A stretch of 6,667 nucleotides of DNA, taken from NCBI GenBank assembly GCA_026225155.1, contig JAMFSG010000043.1:1-6667 (forward strand), read 5' to 3'. The translations under genes were made by a program, and so were the position numbers. This document shows, in pieces, positions 1 to 5,674 of this stretch (the first letter of the stretch is position 1; each line of letters begins with the position of its first letter). The notes beneath the pieces were generated by a model. It saw only the letters and a list, made by a program, of their open reading frames with translations, made no database searches and had not been told where the DNA came from. The DNA is from Verrucomicrobiota bacterium (GTDB lineage: Bacteria; Verrucomicrobiota; Verrucomicrobiia; Limisphaerales; UBA11358).

Positions 1-1630
1 ACTGCAAAAAAAAATTGAAACCAAGCAACGCAAGTTGGATCAAACGCGACGCGACTTGATCACTTACACCGCCGAAAATTTCGCCAAGCTGCCGCCGCGC
101 GAACAAAATTTATTTCGCAAAGCATTCACGATCAATTCCGCCGACCCAAATTATCGCAAACTGGATTCGCTGAAATACGAAGATGACGGCGCACCGCACG
201 ACATGACTGCGCCGAAAGGCGATGTGCTGCATCAATTCCGCGAAGACGTCCGCACGGGAAATTTGCCGACGGTTTCGTGGATTGTCGCGCCGGAAAATTT
301 TTCCGACCATCCGTCCGCGCCGTGGTATGGCGCGTGGTATTTGTCCGAGACGTTCGACATCCTCACGCAAAATCCCGAGGTCTGGAAAAAAACCATTTTC
401 ATTTTGTGCTACGACGAAAACGACGGCTACTTCGATCACGTTCCGCCATTCATGCCGCCGCATCCCGACAAACCGGAAACGGGAAAAGTTTCAGCAGGCA
501 TTGATACTTCGGTCGAACAGGAAAGTTTGGAACAGCAGGAAAAATATAAAGCAAAACATCCGCATTCGCCGACTGGCACGGATGCAATCGGCCTCGGTTT
601 TCGCGTGCCGCTGGTCATTGCGTCGCCGTGGAGCCGCGGCGGTTATGTGAATTCGCAAGTCTTCGATCATACTTCCATCCTGCAATTTCTTGAAAATTTT
701 TTAAGCGCGAAAACTAACAAGACAATCCGCGAAACCAACATCAGCAATTGGCGACGCACGATTTGTGGCGATCTGACTTCGGTATTCCGTCCGTATTTTG
801 GCGAAAAAATAAACCAGCCAACACCGGTCGAACGCGCGCCGTTTCTCGGCTTGATTGACCAGGCGCAGTTCAAACCGGTTCCCGATGGTTTCAAAATTTT
901 GAGCGCGGATGAAATTGCGCAGGTGCAAAAAAATCCAACGGCTTCGTCCGTTTTGCCGCAGCAGGAAAAAGGCATCCGTCCAGCTTGTGCGTTGCCCTAC
1001 GAAATCGCGGCGGATGGAATTTTGAGCGCGGATAAAAAAACTTTTTCGATTCGTCTGGCCGCCGGGAAAAATTCATTTGGCGAACGCGCCGCCGGTTCGC
1101 CGTTTTTTATTTATGCGCCGGGAAAAATGCGCGTGGCCGGCGCAACGACCGAACAATTTGAAACCGGTCGCAATTGGCATTACGCCGTTTCCGCCGGCGA
1201 CTCGCTTTCCGATTCCTGGTCGCTCGCTGATTTTGCGGATGGCAAATATCGTCTGCGCGTTCACGGGCCGAACGGTTTCTTCCGCGAACTCCGCGGCTCG
1301 GTGAAAGACCCGCAGTTGGAATTGACGCTGCAAACAATCGCGTCAGAAAAAACCGTTCTGCATTTGCGCAATCACGATTCACAAAACGCGCTGACGATTT
1401 TGGTGGAAGATGTTGCTTACGGTGGCAAACCACGCAAAATGAATCTTGCGGCGTCTGGTGAAAAAAAATCCACTGCGGAAATCGCGCTGGCTTTGAGCCG
1501 CAGCTTTGGCTGGCACGATTTGCGGATTCGCGTGGAAGACGCTCCGGATTTTGAACGTCGCTACGCGGGACACATCGAAAATGGGCGCAAAAGTTTTAGC
1601 GATCCGTTAATGGGACGGGCTTTGGCTTGA
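1..1630 (+). CDS. Phospholipase C, phosphocholine-specific type (5'-truncated by window edge)
   Basis: This is an exported-type phospholipase C of the phosphoesterase family, expected to hydrolyse phosphatidylcholine or sphingomyelin head groups outside the cytoplasm. The frame is open to base 2 with no stop, so the true start, signal peptide and first catalytic motifs lie outside the window. A TTG at 35 is probably not the start. Numbering from that TTG, I see the family block AFTINSADPNY (30-40), PENFSDHPSAP (86-96), the catalytic-core motif YDENDGYFDHV (126-136), and GLGFRVPLVIASPWSRGG (186-203) followed by FDHTSILQFLE (210-220). Two C-terminal beta-rich domains of the bacterial phospholipase C C-terminal type (DUF756) follow at about 315-422 and 426-515. 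The first contains GSPFFIYAPGKM and GKYRLRVHGPNGFFREL. The family is usually 700-850 residues, so about 200-300 are missing. The gene stops with TGA at 1628-1630, convergent with the methyltransferase 40 bp on. Substrate preference cannot be read from this part. Confidence 0.93.
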   Translation, partial: LQKKIETKQRKLDQTRRDLITYTAENFAKLPPREQNLFRKAFTINSADPNYRKLDSLKYEDDGAPHDMTAPKGDVLHQFREDVRTGNLPTVSWIVAPENFSDHPSAPWYGAWYLSETFDILTQNPEVWKKTIFILCYDENDGYFDHVPPFMPPHPDKPETGKVSAGIDTSVEQESLEQQEKYKAKHPHSPTGTDAIGLGFRVPLVIASPWSRGGYVNSQVFDHTSILQFLENFLSAKTNKTIRETNISNWRRTICGDLTSVFRPYFGEKINQPTPVERAPFLGLIDQAQFKPVPDGFKILSADEIAQVQKNPTASSVLPQQEKGIRPACALPYEIAADGILSADKKTFSIRLAAGKNSFGERAAGSPFFIYAPGKMRVAGATTEQFETGRNWHYAVSAGDSLSDSWSLADFADGKYRLRVHGPNGFFRELRGSVKDPQLELTLQTIASEKTVLHLRNHDSQNALTILVEDVAYGGKPRKMNLAASGEKKSTAEIALALSRSFGWHDLRIRVEDAPDFERRYAGHIENGRKSFSDPLMGRALA

Positions 1631-1640
1631 CCGGTTTGGC

Positions 1641-1656
1641 AGCCGGAGCGCCGGCT
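1641..1656. terminator. Small GC-rich hairpin between convergent genes
   Basis: A perfect 6-bp stem (AGCCGG / CCGGCT) with a 4-base loop sits in the 40-bp gap between the phospholipase stop and the methyltransferase stop. Its position suits a bidirectional terminator. There is no clear T-run after it on either strand (TGAAAATCT on the + side), so a strong intrinsic terminator is not supported. Confidence 0.35.
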
Positions 1657-2038
1657 TGAAAATCTAAACATCATTTCGTCTGCACCAAAACGCGGAAGGC
1701 GCGGCCAAAATGTTCGGGATGCGTGAGCGTTTGGAATTGGCGCGCACGGGAACTGTTCCATTCGACGAAAGTTTTCTTGGATTGAGTTTTCGCCAGAATC
1801 TGCGTCAGAAATTTTGCCTGCGAGGAAAAAGTTTCCATTTTCAAACCGGCGGCTTCGCCGGCTTTTTGGATCGCGTAAAAATTGACGTGCGCCGTCAAAT
1901 CTTGTTCGCCAGGATTTGCCAGAATGTCATCGGTGACGCGGTGTTTGAAGTAGGCGCGCAAGGTTCCATGCGGGCGGGCGGGCGAAAACATTTCATCGGC
2001 GGAAAATCCATAATCAATCGCCAGCAGTTTTCCGTGCG

Positions 2039-2779
2039 TCAAAATTCCGGCGGCTTCGCGCCACCAATTTTCAGCGGACGGCGAAGTTTCAATCGTGTAG
2101 CCGTCGGGCAAAACTTCCAAAAGCGCAGATGGAAGATGGAAGATGGCAAATCCAATTCTGCATTCTGCATTCTGCATTCTGCATTTTCCATCTTCGCCCA
2201 GATGAATTTTCCATTTTCGAGCGCGACGCCCCATTCGAACCATTTTTTGTTTTTCGCGTCCCACCCAAAACGGTGGACGGGAAAGGCGTCGAGCAGTTCG
2301 TTGCTGAAAATGATTCCGGCGAGTTTTGAGCTTTGAGTTTTTGATTTTAAGTTTTCAAAACCCGAAAACCAGCGGACGTTCGGAAAAAATTTCAAATTTT
2401 CGCGCTGCCAGTTTTGCCGGTTCAAAGACGGTTCAAGAATCCAGTATTCCAGACCGGCAAAAAGTTCCGGGCGCTGCAATTTGAGCCAGGTCGAAACGTC
2501 GTGCGCCAATTTTCCGTCATGCGCGCCCGCTTCAATAATCCGCAATCCGCAATCCGCAATCCGCAATTGTTCCAGCCATTCGGCGAACTGGAAAGCGAGT
2601 AGTTGGCCGAACAATTCGCCGGTGCTCACGCTGGTGATGAAGTCGCCGCCGCGTCCAACTTTGCCCTTTTCTGTCTCATAATAGCCAGTTTCAGGACAGT
2701 AAAGGGCCAGTTCCATGAAGCGCGCGAAGCTCAAAACGCTTTTTTTCAAGATTTCTTCACGGATGGTTTCGTTAGGCAT
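2039..2779 (-). CDS. MidA/NDUFAF7-like class I SAM-dependent methyltransferase, N-terminal half (frame-disrupted)
   Basis: The family (DUF185, PF02636) comprises SAM-dependent methyltransferases. Mitochondrial NDUFAF7 methylates an arginine of a complex I subunit, while bacterial substrates are mostly unknown. From the ATG at 2779, conserved blocks are CPETGYYE (28-35), GRGGDFITSVSTGELFG (42-58), the SAM-binding loop IIEAGAHDGKLA (81-92) and IIFSNELLDAFPVHR (156-170). After about residue 197 the frame runs through a heptamer array (MENAECRMQNAE) and then diverges to a non-homologous tail (RFWKFCPTATRL...), stopping at residue 246. The proper C-terminal half lies in another frame at 1671-2150. 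An alternative start is the ATG at 2785 (adds MK). Neither has a good Shine-Dalgarno, and an in-frame ATG at 2989 would run into the divergent pilT gene and is rejected. Further repeat-derived inserts are RIADCGLRI (73-81) and KSKTQSSKL (145-153). Confidence 0.78.
   Translation of the reverse strand: MPNETIREEILKKSVLSFARFMELALYCPETGYYETEKGKVGRGGDFITSVSTGELFGQLLAFQFAEWLEQLRIADCGLRIIEAGAHDGKLAHDVSTWLKLQRPELFAGLEYWILEPSLNRQNWQRENLKFFPNVRWFSGFENLKSKTQSSKLAGIIFSNELLDAFPVHRFGWDAKNKKWFEWGVALENGKFIWAKMENAECRMQNAELDLPSSIFHLRFWKFCPTATRLKLRRPLKIGGAKPPEF
2127..2146. repeat. Heptanucleotide array AGATGGA, about 2.9 copies
   Basis: Two perfect 7-bp units (2127-2133, 2134-2140) and six bases of a third (2141-2146) lie inside the methyltransferase, 8 bp from the ATTCTGC array. 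On the coding strand the unit reads as CCATCTT-type repeats. The segment GAAGATGG at 2139-2146 also recurs inverted at 2188-2195. Confidence 0.85.
2139..2195. repeat. Inverted repeat enclosing the ATTCTGC heptamer array
   Basis: Left arm 2139-2150 (GAAGATGGCAAA) pairs with right arm 2184-2195 (TTTTCCATCTTC) with one mismatch (2147 against 2187). The (ATTCTGC)4 array lies in the 33-base interior. The arrangement looks like a compact unit with inverted ends, but no target-site duplication is evident and there is no coding capacity of its own. Confidence 0.6.
2155..2185. repeat. Heptanucleotide array ATTCTGC, 4 copies plus ATT
   Basis: Four perfect 7-bp units run at 2155-2161, 2162-2168, 2169-2175 and 2176-2182, followed by ATT (2183-2185), 31 bp in all. 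On the methyltransferase coding strand it reads (GCAGAAT)n and encodes NAECRMQNAE. Seven is not a multiple of three, so each copy gained or lost shifts the downstream frame. The gene's two halves are in different frames on either side of this region. Confidence 0.95.
2321..2348. repeat. Degenerate heptanucleotide array GAGTTTT, 4 units
   Basis: Consecutive 7-bp units are GAGTTTT (2321-2327), GAGCTTT (2328-2334), GAGTTTT (2335-2341) and TGATTTT (2342-2348). The array encodes the low-complexity linker KSKTQSSKL just before the conserved IIFSNELLDAFPVHR block of the methyltransferase. It is 28 bp, less perfect than the other arrays, and frame is kept across it. Confidence 0.75.
2537..2567. repeat. 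Heptanucleotide array AATCCGC, 4 copies plus AAT
   Basis: Four perfect 7-bp units (2537-2543, 2544-2550, 2551-2557, 2558-2564) plus AAT (2565-2567) give 31 bp, the same size and phase as the ATTCTGC array. The unit differs from ATTCTGC at only two positions. On the coding strand it gives RIADCGLRI, immediately before the SAM-binding loop EAGAHDG. The frame is kept through it at the present copy number. Confidence 0.95.
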
Positions 2780-2803
2780 TTTCATTGCTACTATCGGCGC
2801 ATG

Positions 2804-2815
2804 ACTATAAATAGT
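2804..2815. promoter_or_regulatory. Candidate overlapping divergent promoter / operator between methyltransferase and pilT
   Basis: The 52-bp divergent gap (2786-2837) holds an inverted repeat ACTAT-AA-ATAGT. Within it TATAAA (2806-2811, + strand) and TATAGT (2809-2804, - strand) each match the sigma-70 -10 consensus at five of six positions, pointing away from each other. For the + promoter a weak TTGCTA at 2785-2790 lies 15 bp upstream. The match on the opposite side is poor. The assignment rests on -10 similarity and location only. Confidence 0.35.
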
Positions 2816-2826
2816 TTCGTGGCAAC

Positions 2827-2834
2827 GGAAAGGG
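2827..2834 (+). promoter_or_regulatory. Ribosome-binding site of pilT-like gene
   Basis: The purine-rich GGAAAGGG ends 3 bases before the ATG at 2838. It is the clearest Shine-Dalgarno-like stretch in the window and supports this start for the first gene of the operon. Confidence 0.55.
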
Positions 2835-2837
2835 CTT

Positions 2838-3932
2838 ATGGCAAAAATTGACGCGTTTTTCAACCTGATGTTTGAGCAGAAGGCTTCGGATTTGCACATG
2901 GCTTCCGGCAACCCGCCGATGATGCGCATCCACGGCGAGCTACAGCGCGTGGATTTTCCGCCGCTGGAAAGCGATGCGCTCAAAGGCATGCTTTACGAGA
3001 TCGCGCCGGATTTTAAGATCAAAATTTTTGAAGAAACGGGCGATGTGGATTTTGGTTATGAAATTCCGAATATTTCGCGTTTCCGCGTGAATTTTTTCAA
3101 CCAGAAAAACGGCGTGTCCGCCGTGTTCCGGCAGATTCCCAGCCGTGTGCTTTCGTTCGAAGATTTTGAAAAATTGGAATCGCCATTGCCACCGGTGTTC
3201 AAAAAATTTGCGATGCTGCATCGCGGCCTGGTTGTCGTCACCGGCCCGACCGGTTCCGGCAAATCCACGACGCTCGCGGCGATCATTGATTATGCGAACC
3301 GCAACCGCAAAGATCACATCATCACGGTGGAAGATCCGATTGAATTCGTGCATGAGAGCAAAAACTGTCTGGTGAACCATCGCGAAGTCGGCGTGCATAC
3401 GAAGTCATTTGCCGCCGCGTTGCGCGGCGCGTTGCGCGAAGACCCGGACATCATCATGGTCGGTGAAATGCGCGATTTGGAAACGATCGAGCTTGCGATC
3501 ACGGCGGCGGCGACCGGCCACTTGGTTTTCGGCACGCTGCACACGCAGAGCGCGGCGAAAACGGTGGATCGTATCATTGACGTTTTTCCCGCCGACCAGC
3601 AGAACAAAATCCGCCAGACGCTTTCAGAAGCCTTGAAAGGCGTCGTGGCGCAAACCTTGTTCAAGCGTTCCGATAAAAAAGGTCGCATTTCCTCGTTTGA
3701 AGTTTTAGTGTTCAACACAGCCGTGGCCAACTTGGTGCGCGAAGGCAAGACGCATCAAATCCAGGGCATGATCCAAGTCGGCAAAAAATTCGGCAACCAG
3801 CAAATGGATGATCATATCATGGAACACGTCCGCATGAAACGCATCACGCCGGAGGACGCCTACGACAAGGCGGCCGACAAGAAAAAATTCCGTCCGCTGC
3901 TGGCACATCCGCCGGAAGACGACGATCAATAA
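2838..3932 (+). CDS. pilT: PilT-like type IV pilus retraction ATPase
   Basis: This is a hexameric cytoplasmic motor ATPase of the type II/IV secretion superfamily that drives pilus disassembly and retraction (twitching, DNA uptake, surface sensing). At 364 residues it has the usual PilT length. The N-terminal PAS-like part includes KASDLHMASGNPPMMRIHGEL (15-35). The RecA-like core shows Walker A GPTGSGKST (136-144), Asp box TVEDPIEFVH (162-171), Walker B region DPDIIMVGEMRD (201-212) and His box ATGHLVFGTLHT (224-235). The C-terminal segment AVANLVREGKTHQI (294-307) corresponds to the AIRNLIRE motif needed for retraction in studied PilT proteins, which separates it from PilB/GspE. The ATG at 2838 follows GGAAAGGG, and the protein begins at the usual family position. 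It heads a three-gene operon, and the next ATG is 3 bp after its TAA. All catalytic boxes look intact. Confidence 0.95.
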   Translation: MAKIDAFFNLMFEQKASDLHMASGNPPMMRIHGELQRVDFPPLESDALKGMLYEIAPDFKIKIFEETGDVDFGYEIPNISRFRVNFFNQKNGVSAVFRQIPSRVLSFEDFEKLESPLPPVFKKFAMLHRGLVVVTGPTGSGKSTTLAAIIDYANRNRKDHIITVEDPIEFVHESKNCLVNHREVGVHTKSFAAALRGALREDPDIIMVGEMRDLETIELAITAAATGHLVFGTLHTQSAAKTVDRIIDVFPADQQNKIRQTLSEALKGVVAQTLFKRSDKKGRISSFEVLVFNTAVANLVREGKTHQIQGMIQVGKKFGNQQMDDHIMEHVRMKRITPEDAYDKAADKKKFRPLLAHPPEDDDQ

Positions 3933-3935
3933 TTT

Positions 3936-5150
3936 ATGCGCCGCCCGGAACTCGACCAAATTTTGACGACGGTTCTGGCTTCCCAGCCGGAAATATCCGA
4001 CGTTTTGTTCACGGTGAACCGTCCGGCGCAAGCCGAGGCTTACGGCGAATTGAAACCGGTCGTGCTCGATCCGCCGATCGAAAAGCTGACGCCGTTCCAA
4101 ATCGAAACCATCGCGCTCAACATCATGGGCGACAATGTCTGGCAGATCGAAGATTTGATCCGCCACGGTTCCTGCGACGGTTCTTACGCGCTCGGCGAGA
4201 CGACGCGTTTTCGCGTGAATGTTTTTTCGCAGCGCGGGAGTTATTCGATCGTGATGCGCCAGTTGAACGCGGTGATCCCGACGTTGGAACAATTAAAACT
4301 TCCGGAAATCCTGAACGATCTGGCGCATGAAAAAACCGGGCTCATCCTTATCACCGGGGCAACGGGCTCCGGAAAATCAACCACGCTCGCGGCCATCCTG
4401 AACAAAATCAACCGCACCAAACCGGTTCACATTGTCACGCTCGAAGACCCGGTGGAATATCTGCACCAGCACGACAAAGCCACTTTCAACCAGCGCGAAC
4501 TGGGCGTGGATTTTGACACTTACGTCAACGGTTTGCGCGCCGCGCTGCGGCAGGCGCCCAAAATCATCCTTGTCGGTGAAATGCGCGACCGCGACACGGT
4601 AAAGATCGCCTTGAGCGCGGCGGAAACCGGCCACTTAGTTTTGAGCACCTTGCACACGATCAACGCCGGCGAAACGATCAATCGTATTCTCGGCATGTTC
4701 GATTCGTCCGAACAGGAACCGATCCGCACGCGTCTGGCTGATTCGTTGCGCTGGGTCGTCAGCCAGCGGCTCGCGCCGAAAGTCGGTGGCGCACGCCATG
4801 CGCTTATTGAAGTCATGGGTTCCAATTTGCGCACGCAGGAAGCCATCCGCTTCGGCGAAAGCGAAGGCAAAACTTTTTACGAAATCATCGAATCCAGCGC
4901 CACGTTCGGCTGGAAGACATTTGATCAAGCGTGTCTGGACGCCTATGAAGACGGGCTCATCACGGATGAAACCGCCCTGCTCTATTGCACCAAACGCAGC
5001 ATCGTTTCACGCGGCCTGGATAATTCTAAAAAGGCTCGCGGCCAAATGGACAGCACCGCCGGCCTGCTCCGCATGAAATTTGGGGCAGCGCAAAAGTCCG
5101 CAACCGCAACCCCCACCGAAGCCGCCGCTCCGGTCTTAAAATTCAAATGA
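3936..5150 (+). CDS. Second PilT/PilU-like type IV pilus ATPase
   Basis: This is a paralogue of the preceding motor, 404 residues, most like the PilU class of accessory retraction ATPases. Visible boxes are SDVLFTVNRPAQAEAYGEL (21-39), Walker A GATGSGKST (141-149), Asp box TLEDPVEYLH (168-177), Walker B region RQAPKIILVGEMRD (205-218) and His box AETGHLVLSTLHT (230-241). Two departures stand out. The acidic DPD before Walker B is APK here (PilU proteins, as I recall, have an APD form). The AIRNLIRE-type motif is not preserved, as the equivalent region reads TQEAIRFGESEGKTFYEI. The C-terminus carries about 45 extra residues rich in Ala, Thr and Lys (AQKSATATPTEAAAPVLKFK). The start is 3 bp past the upstream stop and lacks a close Shine-Dalgarno, suggesting translational coupling. 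It probably works with or modulates the first motor, but the exact subtype cannot be fixed from sequence alone. Confidence 0.9.
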   Translation: MRRPELDQILTTVLASQPEISDVLFTVNRPAQAEAYGELKPVVLDPPIEKLTPFQIETIALNIMGDNVWQIEDLIRHGSCDGSYALGETTRFRVNVFSQRGSYSIVMRQLNAVIPTLEQLKLPEILNDLAHEKTGLILITGATGSGKSTTLAAILNKINRTKPVHIVTLEDPVEYLHQHDKATFNQRELGVDFDTYVNGLRAALRQAPKIILVGEMRDRDTVKIALSAAETGHLVLSTLHTINAGETINRILGMFDSSEQEPIRTRLADSLRWVVSQRLAPKVGGARHALIEVMGSNLRTQEAIRFGESEGKTFYEIIESSATFGWKTFDQACLDAYEDGLITDETALLYCTKRSIVSRGLDNSKKARGQMDSTAGLLRMKFGAAQKSATATPTEAAAPVLKFK

Positions 5151-5620
5151 ACGCCTCCTTTGATTTCGTCAGCAAAACGGACAAGCCCGCCCTGCTCGCT
5201 TTTTCCACGCCAGAATGGCTGGATGCTTCCAAATCCGCGTTGCAAGAGCTTGGTTACAAAGTTCATACCGCCGCCACGCATGGCGATTTTCTGATCCGTT
5301 TTTCATCCGCGCAATACCACGTCGTGCTGGTCGAAGAACTTTTCGCTGCCAACACCATGGACGAAAACCTCACGCTCAAGGCGATCCAAAACATGCCTAT
5401 CGCCCAGCGCCGCCACGCCACGTTTCTGCTTGTAGGCGAATCCTTCCAAACATTCATGACAATGGAAGCGTTCAAACACAGCGTTCACGCCGTGATCAAC
5501 AGTTCTGAATTATTCCTCCTCAAACAACTCGTGGAAAAAGCCGTGTCCGACAATAACGCTTTTCTCAAAAGTTTCCGCGAAGTTCAGGGCCGCCTTTTCA
5601 CCAGCAACGCCCGCGAGTAA
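5147..5620 (+). CDS. Small receiver-like protein of unknown function, third gene of the pilT operon
   Basis: The 157-residue soluble protein starts in an ATGA overlap with the upstream ATPase stop, so it is almost certainly co-translated. I do not recognise a named family. The order of predicted elements resembles a response-regulator receiver fold: strand PALLAFST (14-21), helix 22-35, strand YKVHTAA (37-43), helix GDFLIRFSSAQ (46-56), strand YHVVLVEELF (57-66), helix LKAIQNMP (77-84), strand ATFLLVGESF (91-100), helix 103-111, strand HAVINSS (114-120), and helix ELFLLKQLVEKAVSDN (121-136). The expected phosphoacceptor Asp at the end of strand 3 is replaced by VEE, and the strand-5 Lys is missing. 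It would therefore be a non-phosphorylated pseudo-receiver. There is no signal peptide or membrane segment. The fold is inferred by eye; that the gene is real is well supported by coupling and length. Confidence 0.8.
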   Translation: MNASFDFVSKTDKPALLAFSTPEWLDASKSALQELGYKVHTAATHGDFLIRFSSAQYHVVLVEELFAANTMDENLTLKAIQNMPIAQRRHATFLLVGESFQTFMTMEAFKHSVHAVINSSELFLLKQLVEKAVSDNNAFLKSFREVQGRLFTSNARE

Positions 5621-5652
5621 ATCCGAGCCGTCCCACCAACTCCGTTCCCGCC

Positions 5653-5671
5653 ATGCGTGACCGCCCCGCAT
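5653..5671. terminator. Weak hairpin in the convergent gap
   Basis: A 5-bp stem (ATGCG / CGCAT) with a 9-base loop lies in the 54-bp gap between the small receiver-like gene and the HDOD gene, which converge here. It is GC-poor in loop closure and lacks a T-run, so a terminator role is only suggested by position. Confidence 0.2.
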
Positions 5672-5674
5672 CCT

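Larger units (their letters stand above)
1671..2264 (-). pseudogene. MidA-like SAM methyltransferase, C-terminal half in a shifted frame
   Basis: This frame carries the second half of the methyltransferase that begins at 2779/2785. Only about 1671-2150 looks like real coding. The part above 2150 merely runs under the repeat arrays and the first half. With the ORF methionine at 2264 as residue 1, recognisable family blocks are LEVLPDGYTIETSP (49-62), GKLLAIDYGFSADE (78-91), GTLRAYFKHRVTDDILANPG (100-119), EQDLTAHVNF (120-129) and the end FGRAFRVLVQTK (186-197). Homologues of MidA / mitochondrial NDUFAF7 carry this DYG and DLTAHV pattern. No credible ribosome-binding site or start lies just before the homologous part, so this half is unlikely to be an independent gene. 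It is either the tail of a frame-broken gene or reached only in repeat-length variants. It ends with TGA at 1671-1673. Confidence 0.7.

Noticed and set aside
1846..1866. Terminator-like hairpin CCGGCG-GCTT-CGCCGG followed by CTTTTT on the + strand
   Set aside because: It lies inside the conserved KAGEAAG coding segment of the methyltransferase, antisense to it, 216 bp past the phospholipase stop. GC-rich Ala/Gly codons explain it, although a late terminator for the phospholipase transcript cannot be excluded.
2100..2200. Programmed -1 ribosomal frameshift joining the two methyltransferase halves
   Set aside because: The direction would be right, but I see no classic slippery heptamer such as A-AAA-AAG in the overlap, only short runs of four A. 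The heptamer copy number explains the shift more simply.
1710..2336. Long + strand open frame of 208 codons across the methyltransferase
   Set aside because: It is the antisense shadow of the methyltransferase, low-complexity over the repeats (EDGKSNSAFCILHSAF), and the conserved protein blocks are all on the - strand.
2537..2567. CRISPR or phage attachment site interpretation of the repeat arrays
   Set aside because: The units are 7 bp and contiguous with no spacers, and there are no cas or integrase genes nearby.
2780..2989. Upstream extension of the methyltransferase frame to an ATG at 2989
   Set aside because: The extra 70 residues are antisense to the start of the pilT-like gene, show no family similarity, and the known family N-terminus begins near 2779/2785.
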